In this document: piece by piece, positions 9,108-17,988 of the stretch
How the letters are laid out: every line of letters starts with the position of its first letter
Numbering within the stretch: position 1 is the first letter of the stretch
DNA from: Verrucomicrobiota bacterium
Lineage (GTDB): Bacteria > Verrucomicrobiota > Verrucomicrobiia > Palsa-1439
NCBI GenBank assembly: GCA_003164675.1
Contig: PLTX01000087.1
Coordinates: 5,342-63,608 of the forward strand
Direction: 5' to 3'
DNA: 58,267 bases
The notes under the pieces: generated by a model
Told to the model about the DNA's origin: nothing
Database searches by the model: none
Seen by the model: only the letters and a program-made list of their open reading frames with translations
Made by a program: the position numbers and the translations under genes

Positions 9108-10385
9108 TCAAATTCTGAAATCAATCGCTTCCTTCTTCCAGCCCTTCGGGCAGAGGACAGTTTCGCTGGGGGTGGTGCGGGCGACGATTTGGCCGTTGCG
9201 GATGACGAGGAGGCGGGGGGCGATGCGGCGGAGGGCGTCGAATTCGGTTTCGGCATCGAGGAGGACCAGATCGGCTGGATTGCCGACGATGATGCCGTAG
9301 GTTTTGTCGGTGGCGCCGAAGGCGCGGGCGGGGTTTGTTGTAATCATGTCCCAGACTTGTGGGATTTCGGTCGCGCCGCTCATTTGGCCGTAGTGAATCC
9401 ACACGAAGGCGACCTGCACGGGATCGCCGACGCCGAGCGGGTACCACGGATCCATGATCGAATCGTGGCCGATGCCGACGTTGACACCGGCCGCGAGGAG
9501 TTCTTTGACGCGCGTGTGGCCGCGGCGTTTTGGGTACGTATCGAATCGGCCTTGGAGCACGGAGTTGTCGCAAGGATTGGTGACCATGTGCAGGCCGGCG
9601 CGTTTGATGAGGCGAATGAGTTTGAACGCGTACGCATTGTCCACACTGTGCATGGAAGTCGTGTGGCTGGCGGTGACGCGTCCGCTGAGACCGCGCTTGA
9701 TCGTCTCGGCGGCGAGAACCTCGGTGAAGCGCGAGTGGGGGTCATCGGTCTCGTCGATGTGCAGGTCGAGTTTTGCCTGGAATTGCTGGGCGAGGTCGCA
9801 GGCAAATTTCACGTCGGCGACACCGTCGTCGCGGGTCATTTCATGGTGGGGAATGCCGCCGACGATGTCGCAACCGAGTTCCATGGCCTGTTTCATGAGG
9901 CGCTCGCCCTTGGGGAACGCGTAGATGCCGTCCTGCGGAAACGCGACGAGTTGGAGATCCACGAGCCCCGCGAATTCCTTTTTCACTTCCAGCAGGGTTT
10001 TCACGGCGGTGAGGTCGGGATCGCACACATCAACGTGGCTGCGGATACGGGTGACGCCGTGGGCGAGTTCCCATTTCACGGCGAGCGTGGCGCGGCGTTT
10101 TACATCGTCGAATGTGAGCGTCTTTTTCCGTTCGGCCCAGATCTCGATGCCTTCGATGAGCGTGCCGGTCTGATTGAAGCGCGGCTGCCCGACAGTCAGC
10201 ACGGCGTCGAGGTGAACATGGATGTCTGTGAACGGCGGGGAAACGAGCTTGCCGGCGCAGTCGATGACTTGTCGCGGACGCGTGGTGATCTTGGGAGCGA
10301 TTTTGGTGATGAGTCCGTCGTTGACGGCGATGTCAACGTTCTTGTCGTGTCCGCGTATGCGCGCGTTGCGAAGAATCAGGTCCAT
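9108..10385 (-). CDS. codA: Cytosine deaminase
   Basis: A 425-residue amidohydrolase, close to the length of E. coli CodA. The start at 10385 is fixed by GGAGG seven bases upstream. The metal site is present: HVHLD (H56, H58), DLHIDETDD, ASHTTSMHSVDNAYAF and GHDSIMDPWYPLG. The substrate-site Gln lies in AFPQDGIYAFP. It hydrolyses cytosine to uracil and ammonia in pyrimidine salvage. No CodB-type transporter is adjacent. Related deaminases of this subgroup can act on isocytosine or other N-heterocycles, so the exact substrate is not certain. Confidence 0.9.
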   Translation of the reverse strand: MDLILRNARIRGHDKNVDIAVNDGLITKIAPKITTRPRQVIDCAGKLVSPPFTDIHVHLDAVLTVGQPRFNQTGTLIEGIEIWAERKKTLTFDDVKRRATLAVKWELAHGVTRIRSHVDVCDPDLTAVKTLLEVKKEFAGLVDLQLVAFPQDGIYAFPKGERLMKQAMELGCDIVGGIPHHEMTRDDGVADVKFACDLAQQFQAKLDLHIDETDDPHSRFTEVLAAETIKRGLSGRVTASHTTSMHSVDNAYAFKLIRLIKRAGLHMVTNPCDNSVLQGRFDTYPKRRGHTRVKELLAAGVNVGIGHDSIMDPWYPLGVGDPVQVAFVWIHYGQMSGATEIPQVWDMITTNPARAFGATDKTYGIIVGNPADLVLLDAETEFDALRRIAPRLLVIRNGQIVARTTPSETVLCPKGWKKEAIDFRI

Positions 10386-10588
10386 GAGCGCCTCCGTTCG
10401 GGGCATTGTAACCCGCGAACTGGCAAGCGGAAGCCTATTTTAAGAACCGAGGGTGTCCTAATATGAATCTAGCGAGACAATGCTTCTGTGCAGGTGGTGT
10501 TCAGAGATTGTACGGCTGTCGTGGCCCATCCGCCACGTGGTTTGCGTGACCTGTCCTCTAGGTCGCTCAGGTCAATTGAAGCAATGTC
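10386..10588. other. Intergenic region before the restriction-modification remnant
   Basis: About 200 bp between divergent genes. It should hold the codA promoter on the minus strand. I see no clear -35/-10 pair and no small gene. Confidence 0.35.
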
Positions 10589-11340
10589 TTGAATGTGATT
10601 GGCTTTGTGGCTTTAATTCTGTCTGTGGATTCCTCGACTAAGCTGCGTGCGACGCGAAATCGAACGCTGACTCTGACAGATGCGGAGCAGAGCCAGTACG
10701 CGAGGCAGCTCTTGCGGTTGCCGACTACCTTCGAGATCGAACGGTTGGCGGACAGAATTCTTTGTGCGAACGCAACGGCGATCTTTTCAGAATTGCCTCA
10801 CGCGTTTGCGGATCTGTTAATTCTCGACCCGCCTTACAACCTAACCAAGAAGTTCGGCTCAGAAGGATTCAGTGAGATGAGTTTGGACGAGTACGAGGCC
10901 TGGTTCGAGTCATGGTTTACGCAAGTGCTACCGTGCTTAAAAAGGACAGGCTCGTTATACGTTTGCGGTGATTGGAGAACACCGACCACCCTACGCAGAA
11001 GCCAGAGAAGCTCATCGCCAAGCTGGTGCTAGCCAGCTCACACCCCCAAGACCTGGTGTTTGACCCCTTCCTCGGCTCTGGGACGACTGCCGCTGTCGCT
11101 CGCAAGCTAAACAGGCACTTCTTTGGAATTGAGTTAGATGAATATTATGCCTGCCTTGCCGCCAAGCGGATCGACCTAGCGAGCCGCGACAAGACAATTC
11201 AAGGCCACGCAGACGGCGTGTTTTGGGAGCGAAACACTCTGTCGCTCCAGTCGCGCAAGCAGGAGGCGAGCGAGTCCGCGCAACCTGTGTTGTTCGAGGG
11301 ATGCATTCCCTACAAGACTACGAACAAACACAAACGATGA
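10589..11340 (+). pseudogene. Broken N6/N4 DNA methyltransferase of a restriction-modification pair
   Basis: The first part (to about 10975) encodes the N-terminal half of a PF01555-type methyltransferase with LLILDPPYNLTKKFG (motif IV) and GSLYVCGDW. The frame then shifts, and from about 10973 a second frame continues with ENTDHPTQKPEKL, FDPFLGSGTTAAVARKL (motif I) and FFGIELDEYY. In intact relatives these parts are separated by roughly a hundred residues or more, including target-recognition sequence. Here that stretch is deleted and the junction is out of frame. The product should be inactive. The final TGA overlaps the ATG of the nuclease gene, the remains of a coupled R-M operon. Composition is visibly more A+T-rich than neighbouring genes, suggesting acquisition. 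Confidence 0.85.
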
Positions 11341-11999
11341 AATCCGCTCTATTCACTCCGGCAACCAGATGCGCCATCGAAGACAAGGTTCTCAAATTGC
11401 TTAACCAACAGGCGGATTTCCTTTCGGAAGCCACCGTCGAAAGCACCCGTGCGGCGGGTGACGCCATCCAATCCATCATCGAAGACCAATTCAAACAGAT
11501 TCTGGGTGAGGACTGCGCGGAGTATTCGGCCAGTTTTGCGCGACGGGCCATGGCCGACGTAGCATTCAAGGACAGGTACGGGAACTACTACGTCGTGGAC
11601 GTGAAGACGCACCGCGAAACCACGGCGTTTAACATGCCAAATTTGACTTCCGTGGATCGGCTGGCACGCTTCTATGAGGACGACACGAACTACTTCGTGC
11701 TGCTTGTCGTCAAGTATGCCGTCCAAGGCATACAGGTGAAGGTTAGCAAAGTGCACTTTGTGCCGATCGAACATCTCAAGTGGGATTGCCTGACCATTGG
11801 CGCATTGGGCACGGGCCAAATTCAAATCGCCAACGCGAAACACATCGAAATCGAGTCATCTACGACCCGCTGTGCTTGGATGCTCCAGTTTTGTGACGTC
11901 GTGCTCGATTTCTACCCGCGCGAAATCGCCAAGATCACCAAGCGCATTGCGCAGTTTGAGAAGGTCAAACAGTTCTGGTTGGCCAAAGCAGATGAATAG
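11337..11999 (+). CDS. Putative type II restriction endonuclease
   Basis: A 220-residue protein whose ATG overlaps the methyltransferase stop (ATGA). The core ADVAFKDRYGNYYVVDVKTH fits a PD-(D/E)xK nuclease site (Asp in ADVAF, then DVK), followed by a mixed alpha/beta region and a helical tail. The order methyltransferase then nuclease with overlap is a classic R-M arrangement. The recognition site is unknown. The frame is intact although its methyltransferase is broken, so the nuclease must be inactive, silent or protected against by another enzyme. Confidence 0.7.
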   Translation: MKSALFTPATRCAIEDKVLKLLNQQADFLSEATVESTRAAGDAIQSIIEDQFKQILGEDCAEYSASFARRAMADVAFKDRYGNYYVVDVKTHRETTAFNMPNLTSVDRLARFYEDDTNYFVLLVVKYAVQGIQVKVSKVHFVPIEHLKWDCLTIGALGTGQIQIANAKHIEIESSTTRCAWMLQFCDVVLDFYPREIAKITKRIAQFEKVKQFWLAKADE

Positions 12000-12079
12000 C
12001 CTGCGGGGACATTGGAAGAACGCTGCCCCCTTTCATAGAGAGATGAGAGCGGCGGCAAAAATTGTGTCGGCAAAAAGCG

Positions 12080-12108
12080 TTGACGGTAATGGGGTATGGT
12101 GCTATCAC
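12080..12108 (+). promoter_or_regulatory. Putative sigma-70 promoter for the LysM lipoprotein
   Basis: TTGACG at 12080-12085, a 17-base spacer and TATCAC at 12103-12108. The start codon is 34 bases further on, with AGGAGG at 12123-12128. Confidence 0.45.
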
Positions 12109-12142
12109 CAAGTGGTAATGCAAGGAGGAAGGCGTTGATATT

Positions 12143-12688
12143 ATGAAGACTTTCGCAAGGATATTCTTGTCAGTTGCCATCATGGGGGGTGCGGTTCTGT
12201 TGTTCAATGGATGCGCGACACAGCGGAAACGCATGACACCCGTCAACGAGGAGCAGAAGAGCGCGTTTCTCAAGGGGATGGACGTGGTGGAGAAGCCCGA
12301 GTTGGAGCCGGAGTGGGCGGATTTTGTGAAGGACCATTATCCGAACTGGCGGCGCCACTACTGGGTGGACCGCGGCCAGTGGGGCAATCGCGGCTACATC
12401 GTCGGGCGACCCGCGGCGGAGGCCGAGCCGGTCGTCGAGCAGATTACGCCGTTGCCGCCGGCCGAGCCCGCAGCGCCGACCATCGTGGAGAGCGAGCCGC
12501 CGAAGGTCGAGGTGCCGGAGAAGCCGACCAAGTACGTGGTGCGCAGGGGCGATTCGCTGTGGAAGATTGCCGGCAAGGTTTATGGCAATCCGTTGAAGTG
12601 GCCGCGCATCTATCGGGCCAACAAGAACAAGATCAAGAACCCCAACAAGATCTACGTGAATCAGGTCCTGAGCATCCCGGAGAGTTAG
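12143..12688 (+). CDS. LysM-domain lipoprotein
   Basis: A 181-residue protein with a type II signal peptide and lipobox (LLFNGC, Cys at about 25), so it is lipid-anchored in the envelope. After an acidic, Pro-rich linker, a C-terminal LysM domain (about 130-181) starts YVVRRGDSLWKIAGKVYGNP and ends YVNQVLSIPES; LysM domains bind peptidoglycan. A likely role is cell-wall association or tethering. It is followed at 85 bp by phoH. Confidence 0.88.
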   Translation: MKTFARIFLSVAIMGGAVLLFNGCATQRKRMTPVNEEQKSAFLKGMDVVEKPELEPEWADFVKDHYPNWRRHYWVDRGQWGNRGYIVGRPAAEAEPVVEQITPLPPAEPAAPTIVESEPPKVEVPEKPTKYVVRRGDSLWKIAGKVYGNPLKWPRIYRANKNKIKNPNKIYVNQVLSIPES

Positions 12689-12773
12689 GACGCGACGCGG
12701 GGTGTTTGGATTGCGAAGTGTGGACACATGCAGTATGTTTTCCTCGCTTGAGGGAATGACGTTTTAGCGACAC

Positions 12774-13784
12774 ATGGCAAGCGAAACTCTGCATTTCGAC
12801 AATGCGCGGCAAGCGCAGTCGCTGTACGCCAGCGAGCCCAAGAACCTTCGCCTCATTGAAGACCTGCTCAATCTAAAGGTTACCGCCCGCGACGGTTGGA
12901 TCAACGTCGAAGGGTCCGCCGAGGACATCGCGCGGGCGAAGTCCCTGTTTACCGAGCTTCAACAGGCCGCGGCCCACGGCACGGTGATTCGTCGGCAGGA
13001 ATTCAGCCGGGCGGTCAGCGCAATCTCGAGGGGTGAGGCGCTGAAGATGCAGGAACTGCACGAAGGCCGGGTGGATGTTTCCACGCGCAAGCGGCCGATT
13101 ATCCCGAAGACGCAGGGGCAGAAGCGGTACCTCGAAGCGATCCGCAAGAACGACATCGTGATCGGCATCGGGCCTGCGGGCACGGGCAAGACGTACCTGG
13201 CAATGGCGATGGCGGTGCACGCGCTGCGTAGCGACCGCGTGGGCCGGATTATTTTGTGCCGACCGGCGGTCGAGGCAGGAGAGGCGCTCGGGTTTCTGCC
13301 GGGAACGTTGGAAGAGAAGGTCAGTCCATATTTGCGTCCCTTGTACGACGCGTTGTACGACATGATGGATCCCGATGAAATCCAGCGGAATATGGAGCGG
13401 GGCGTCATTGAGATCGCGCCGCTGGCGTACATGCGCGGGCGCACGTTGAACAACGCGTTTGTGATTCTGGACGAAGCGCAGAACACGACCAGCGAGCAGA
13501 TGTTGATGTTCCTGACGCGCATGGGGTTCGATTCCAGGGTGGTGATCACCGGCGACATCACACAAGTGGACCTGCCCGGGCACAAGATATCGGGCCTGAT
13601 CGAAATCCAGGGCATTCTGACGGAGATTCCCGGCCTGAAAATCGTCTACTTCGACGAACACGACGTGGTCCGCCACGAACTCGTGCAGAAAATCATTTCC
13701 GCGTATTCGAAGTTCAAAGAGGAACGGGAACGCCGGCGCCAGGAATCGGCGGCGAACGGCAACGGCAAACCGCACACGGCATGA
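12774..13784 (+). CDS. phoH: PhoH-like ATPase (YbeZ)
   Basis: A 336-residue PhoH/YbeZ protein. An N-terminal KH-like segment (about 20-70) is followed by the ATPase core with Walker A GPAGTGKTYLA (about 135-145), CRPAVEAGEALGFLPG and Walker B FVILDEAQNTT, then VITGDITQVDLPG. It is a cytosolic RNA-binding ATPase usually partnered with the rRNA maturase YbeY, whose gene follows with a 4-bp ATGA overlap. The gene order phoH-ybeY is conserved in many bacteria. Confidence 0.95.
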   Translation: MASETLHFDNARQAQSLYASEPKNLRLIEDLLNLKVTARDGWINVEGSAEDIARAKSLFTELQQAAAHGTVIRRQEFSRAVSAISRGEALKMQELHEGRVDVSTRKRPIIPKTQGQKRYLEAIRKNDIVIGIGPAGTGKTYLAMAMAVHALRSDRVGRIILCRPAVEAGEALGFLPGTLEEKVSPYLRPLYDALYDMMDPDEIQRNMERGVIEIAPLAYMRGRTLNNAFVILDEAQNTTSEQMLMFLTRMGFDSRVVITGDITQVDLPGHKISGLIEIQGILTEIPGLKIVYFDEHDVVRHELVQKIISAYSKFKEERERRRQESAANGNGKPHTA

Positions 13785-14236
13785 TCCCCGACGGCACGGG
13801 GGGGAGCGTCGCGGTTGCCAATCGCCAGCGTCGGCTGAAAATCAACACGCATCGGCTGGCAGAGATCGCGGAACACGCCCTTGAACTGGTCGGCGACAAG
13901 CAGTTCCATCTCGGAATCGTGCTGGTCGACGATGTCGCAATCGCGAAGCTCAACGCGCGATACCACGATACGCCGGGCGCAACGGACATTTTGAGTTTTG
14001 ATTACGGCGAAGAGCAAGGCGAACTGATCATTTCGGTGGAACACGCCGTCACACAAGCCAGGCGATACCACACGACGACGCCGCGAGAACTCATCTTGTA
14101 CGTGGTGCACGGGATCCTCCACCTCCACGGGTACAACGACCTCACACGGCCTCAGCGCCGACGGATGCGCGCAGCGGAGCGGCTGCTGGTGTCGCAATTA
14201 CGCAGGCAATTTGAGTTGAAGGGCTTGATTTCATAG
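13781..14236 (+). CDS. ybeY: rRNA maturation factor YbeY
   Basis: A 151-residue UPF0054 metalloprotein acting in 16S rRNA 3'-end maturation and late ribosome quality control. The fold signature DTPGATDILSFDYG is present near 65-80. The metal motif reads HGILHLHGYND, where the usual form is HGxLHLxGYDH. The first two His are kept and the third ligand position is Asp. From memory, Bacteroidota YbeY also has Asp there, so this is probably a natural variant. The start overlaps phoH by ATGA. Confidence 0.93.
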   Translation: MIPDGTGGSVAVANRQRRLKINTHRLAEIAEHALELVGDKQFHLGIVLVDDVAIAKLNARYHDTPGATDILSFDYGEEQGELIISVEHAVTQARRYHTTTPRELILYVVHGILHLHGYNDLTRPQRRRMRAAERLLVSQLRRQFELKGLIS

Positions 14237-14299
14237 CAAATTGACAGGCGGTTGTGGCTGCGGAGGCCATTTGTTTGTGAAGCTTCATATGACTTTCAC

Positions 14300-14328
14300 T
14301 TGCCATTATGGGGCGACTTGTGTATAGT
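14300..14328 (+). promoter_or_regulatory. Putative sigma-70 promoter for the secreted EEP-domain protein
   Basis: TTGCCA at 14300-14305, a 17-base spacer and TATAGT at 14323-14328. This would give a 5' leader of about 60 nt before the ATG at 14396. Confidence 0.5.
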
Positions 14329-14395
14329 TACAACAGGTGTTGCGCGTGAGTGAGGGCAACAAAGCGCCACGATGCGCACGGGAAAGGGAATTGAT

Positions 14396-16855
14396 ATGAG
14401 AAGAGCACTGGCCTACCAAGTCGTAGGCTGCATGGCTTTGTTGGTGGCTTGCGGCATTACGGCGGTTTCTTCCGCCCAAACAACCAGAACAGTCCGTGTC
14501 GTTGAGTACAACATCCAGGCAGACACTACTTACACCACTCCGACGTGTGGTCTGATCGTTCCCTTCACTGGCACCGGCGGAAGTTTCACGACCAGTTGTA
14601 GCGGAACCACGACGAATGGCGGTGTGCTGGAAGGGATTGGAGAAGAGATCATAAACGGCGATCCGGCCCAGCCGATCGACATTCTCGCATTGAATGAGAC
14701 GACCAGTAACACGACCACCGTCCAACCGATCATAAACGCGTTGAATGCCTTCTACTTGTACTATAATAATTTATGCTATACGAACCAGCCCGCCGGCTAT
14801 GCGATGAGCACCTATCAGGCAACGGAAAGCGGCGGCAGCCCCAGCGGTGGGAATGGGCCCAACGCCTTGGTATACAACACCAACACGTTGCAACTAATCG
14901 CCTCCGTCCCGGTGGATCCGCCCGGCGGCACAAGCCAACTGGGGTCCAGCAGTGGCGAGTATCGCGAGGCGATGCGGTACGAGTTCGCGCCGGCCGGTGT
15001 AACGGCAGGAACGAATAATGAGTTTTATATCTATGTGAGCCACTACAAAGCGAGTGCCGGCAGCAACAACGACAAAGCTCGCTTGGGCGAGGCCACGATC
15101 ATCCGTAGTAACGTATATGTCAACTTGCCCGCCAACGCCCGGGTCCTCTATATGGGCGATTTCAATGTCGACGATAACAGTGGCGAAGCCGGCTACCAGA
15201 CTCTCTGCTCGAACAGCGTAATAAACGTCGCCAATGCTCCACAGGGCCAGGCAGTCGATCCGCTCAACATTCTGTGGAGCCCGTACACATCCGCGTCAAG
15301 CGCGGTCAACTGGAGCGTGAGCACGACCAGCACGCAGATCTTGTTCATGTTAAGCGAGAAGGCCACGGCCCGCGACTACCGGGACGATTTTCAGATCATG
15401 ACGAGCAACGTTTATTATGATGTGGTCGGCGGCCTTCAGTACGTTCCAGGCTCGTATCACGTGTTCGCCAACAACGGCTCGTTCACTTACGGATCCACCG
15501 TGAACACCAGTGGCAATACCGCGCTGAACGATCTGGACCCGGCCCTGACGAATCATACTGGTCTTACTGCGGCCGTGCTGTTGGAGGACCTCACCGGTGC
15601 CAGCGATCACCTGCCGACGGTGGCGGATTATACCATCCCCATCGGCGCGACTACGCTTGCGGCCAGTTTCACGAACAATCCCGCCAGCGGGCCGGCGCCA
15701 TTGACCGTGCACTTTTACGATACCTCGACCGGCTCGCCCACGAGTTGGAGCTGGACGTTTGGTGATACCGGCACGTCAACGTCGCAGAGCCCGAGCCATA
15801 CGTACAACTATCCGGGTTCTTACGCGGTGACGCAGATTGTGGCCAACGCGAGCGGAACCAGCACCAATCACGGTACGATCACGGTGTCCTGCCCTACGAT
15901 CACATTGTCACCAGCCGCCGGCGCGTTGTCGGCCGGAACGGTGGGCACGGCGTACAGCCAGACGATCACGGCCAGCGGTGGGACTGCGTCGTACACCTAC
16001 ACCGTAACGTCGGGGTCGTTGACGGGCTCGGGCCTGACTTTGTCATCGGCGGGCACACTCTCCGGTACGCCCACGGCGGCGAATTCGTACAGCTTTACGG
16101 TCTCAGCGGTGGATGCCAACAGCTGCACGGGCGCCGCGGCCTACACGCTGAACGTGGTTTGTCCGACGATCACATTGTCACCGTCGACGTTGCCGGGGGG
16201 GACGGTGGGCACGGCGTACAGCCAGACGATCACGGCCAGCGGTGGAACTGCGCCGTACACCTACACCGTAACGTCGGGCACGCAGCCCACGGGCCTGACT
16301 TTGTCATCGGCGGGCACGCTCTCCGGTACGCTCACGGCGGCAGGCGGGTTCAGCTTTACAGTCTCGGCGGTGGACGCCAACAGCTGCACGGGCAGTCAGG
16401 CGTACAGCGTGACGGTGCAGACGCAATTCTCGTCGTGGCAGTCGTCCTACGGCCTCAGTGGCACGTTAAGTGGCGGGGACGCCTCCTACACGGGCGACGG
16501 CATGAGCAACACCAACAAGTTCCTGGCGGGTTTCAACCCCACGAACGCGGCGGCGTACCTGCACATCATCAGTATCGTGGAGCAGTCGGTGGCGGGGATT
16601 AACAACGTCGTGGTGACGTATCTTGGCGCCAACGGGGACGACAGCTATACGCCGGGGATTCTGTTACGGACGAACGTGTTGGATTATACAACCGGCGACG
16701 CCAACGGCAACTACACGAACGGCGGGTGGCAGGACACAGGCCAGACCAACGTTCTCGGTGGCGGCAACGGCTCCGGCACGGTCACCAACATGACGGATAC
16801 AATCTTGAGTATCCCGACCAACCTGTACTACCGCGTGCGCGTGTTGTTGCCATAA
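14396..16855 (+). CDS. Secreted endonuclease/exonuclease/phosphatase-fold multidomain protein
   Basis: An 819-residue exported protein. The start at 14396 follows a GGGAA ribosome site; a signal peptide runs to about residue 28 (VSSAQ). Residues about 30-410 form an EEP domain with ILALNETTS (catalytic Glu), SHYKASAG, YMGDFNVDD (D-x-N) and ASDHLPTV (final D-H pair). It could cleave nucleic acid or phosphodiesters outside the cell. A PKD domain follows (TSWSWTFGDTG), then two near-identical putative-Ig modules of about 85 residues (GTVGTAYSQTITASGGTA), which are also direct DNA repeats around 15900-16150 and 16160-16410. The C-terminal block with DGMSNTNKFLAGFNPTN and final YYRVRVLLP is a tail I associate with Verrucomicrobiota secreted proteins. 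Confidence 0.85.
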   Translation: MRRALAYQVVGCMALLVACGITAVSSAQTTRTVRVVEYNIQADTTYTTPTCGLIVPFTGTGGSFTTSCSGTTTNGGVLEGIGEEIINGDPAQPIDILALNETTSNTTTVQPIINALNAFYLYYNNLCYTNQPAGYAMSTYQATESGGSPSGGNGPNALVYNTNTLQLIASVPVDPPGGTSQLGSSSGEYREAMRYEFAPAGVTAGTNNEFYIYVSHYKASAGSNNDKARLGEATIIRSNVYVNLPANARVLYMGDFNVDDNSGEAGYQTLCSNSVINVANAPQGQAVDPLNILWSPYTSASSAVNWSVSTTSTQILFMLSEKATARDYRDDFQIMTSNVYYDVVGGLQYVPGSYHVFANNGSFTYGSTVNTSGNTALNDLDPALTNHTGLTAAVLLEDLTGASDHLPTVADYTIPIGATTLAASFTNNPASGPAPLTVHFYDTSTGSPTSWSWTFGDTGTSTSQSPSHTYNYPGSYAVTQIVANASGTSTNHGTITVSCPTITLSPAAGALSAGTVGTAYSQTITASGGTASYTYTVTSGSLTGSGLTLSSAGTLSGTPTAANSYSFTVSAVDANSCTGAAAYTLNVVCPTITLSPSTLPGGTVGTAYSQTITASGGTAPYTYTVTSGTQPTGLTLSSAGTLSGTLTAAGGFSFTVSAVDANSCTGSQAYSVTVQTQFSSWQSSYGLSGTLSGGDASYTGDGMSNTNKFLAGFNPTNAAAYLHIISIVEQSVAGINNVVVTYLGANGDDSYTPGILLRTNVLDYTTGDANGNYTNGGWQDTGQTNVLGGGNGSGTVTNMTDTILSIPTNLYYRVRVLLP

Positions 16856-17148
16856 TACCGCACGGGAATAGATCACCGCTCAACGTGCCACGCTAAACGT
16901 TCAATGCCCAAGTTGGGTAAAAGCGGGAAGCGGAAGGGCGAGCCACAGATGCTACACGGATCGGCACGGATAAGGCGCGATCATCTCCATGATATACCGC
17001 TAAGCGATATATGATGAGCAGCGTACGCGTCGAGGGACGCGAGTCGAACGATGTGCAGCGAGACAGGCGCTGTGGAGCGGTTGGGGACGGCGTTCGTTGG
17101 CGGGATTGGTAAATGGTGAGGCCCTCAGTCCCCAGGGACGGCGGGATA

Positions 17149-17172
17149 ACCGCCTGAGGCGGGCAAGCCTAC
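17149..17172 (-). repeat. REP-like unit (GTAG plus hairpin)
   Basis: On the minus strand it reads GTAGGCTTGCCCGCC, then TCA and GGCGG. The hairpin is headed by the GTAG tetranucleotide typical of REP units served by RAYT transposases. The same GCTTGCCCGCCTC...GGCGG core occurs around 26280. Confidence 0.5.
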
Positions 17173-17199
17173 ACGACAGGGATGCCGCGAATACGGCAG

Positions 17200-17233
17200 T
17201 CGCGGCGTCTCGCGGACCCGGCTCCCGCGCTAC
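17200..17233 (-). repeat. REP-like unit (GTAG plus imperfect hairpin)
   Basis: On the minus strand it starts GTAGCGCGGGAGCC. The inner sequence CGGCGTCTCGCGGACCCGGC (17203-17222) recurs with two changes at 33873-33892. Confidence 0.5.
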
Positions 17234-17302
17234 AATCCGGACGGTTGAGGGTTGTACCACGACGGCAAGCGGGACGCTCGCGCTACCAGTGGGGAGATCG
17301 CG

Positions 17303-17331
17303 TTGACAGTGTTGCGGGGGGCGTTTACGAT
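17303..17331 (+). promoter_or_regulatory. Putative promoter for the DUF502 gene
   Basis: Perfect TTGACA at 17303-17308, a 17-base spacer and TACGAT at 17326-17331. The start codons at 17335/17341 lie so close that a transcript from here would be essentially leaderless. Confidence 0.45.
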
Positions 17332-17334
17332 AAC

Positions 17335-17982
17335 ATGCCCATGAGCGAGTTGTGGAAAGATCTGCGGAATTCTTTTTTTGCCGGGTTGCTGGTCGTCGTG
17401 CCGGTCGCGGCGTCCCTGCTGATTCTGCTCGGGGTATTCACGTGGGTGACGGATTTCATGCTGCCGGATGCGTTACGCCAGCAGATGCTGACGCCGTTGT
17501 ACCGGATCATCGCGCTGGTGGTGTTCATCGGGTTCACGATGGGAGTGGGATGGATCACGCGTCACGTGATGGGGCGGCGGATGGTGTCGGCGACGGAAAC
17601 GATGATTGGGCAGGTGCCGCTGTTGAACAAGACGTACGGGTTCATGAAGGAGATCAGCCAGACGCTGCTCTCGGGGCGGAAGACGATGTTCCAACGGGTG
17701 GTGTTGGTGGAATTTCCCCGGCTTGGGGTGTATTCGGTTGGGTTTGTGACGAACGAAGTGGAAGGCGAAGCGCAAGTGAAGACCGGCGAGACGGTGATCA
17801 ATGTGTTTGTGCCGACCACGCCCAATCCGACGAGTGGCTTTCTGATTCTTGTGCCGCGCGGACAATTGGTGGATCTCAGCATGAGCGTGACCGAGGGAAT
17901 GAAGATGGTCATTTCGGGCGGTACGGTCATGCCTTCGTACACACCGGGGACGCAGCAGACGTTGAAGCTGAGACAGCCGTAG
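17335..17982 (+). CDS. DUF502 family membrane protein
   Basis: Starts at 17335 (MPMSELWKDL) or six bases later. The 215-residue protein has two N-terminal membrane helices (about 14-38 and 57-78), then TETMIGQVPLLNKTYGFMKEI, VVLVEFPRLGVYSVGFVTNE and VFVPTTPNPTSGFLILVPRG, all hallmarks of DUF502. Such proteins lie in the inner membrane and have no established biochemical role. recO follows six bases later, so the two are probably co-transcribed. Confidence 0.88.
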   Translation: MPMSELWKDLRNSFFAGLLVVVPVAASLLILLGVFTWVTDFMLPDALRQQMLTPLYRIIALVVFIGFTMGVGWITRHVMGRRMVSATETMIGQVPLLNKTYGFMKEISQTLLSGRKTMFQRVVLVEFPRLGVYSVGFVTNEVEGEAQVKTGETVINVFVPTTPNPTSGFLILVPRGQLVDLSMSVTEGMKMVISGGTVMPSYTPGTQQTLKLRQP

Positions 17983-17988
17983 CATCGC

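Larger units (their letters stand above)
16856..17302. other. Intergenic region with REP-like hairpins
   Basis: No credible gene. It contains two GTAG-led palindromic units on the minus strand (listed separately) and a small A+T-rich palindrome around 16992-17012. It looks like a REP-type intergenic region. Confidence 0.5.
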
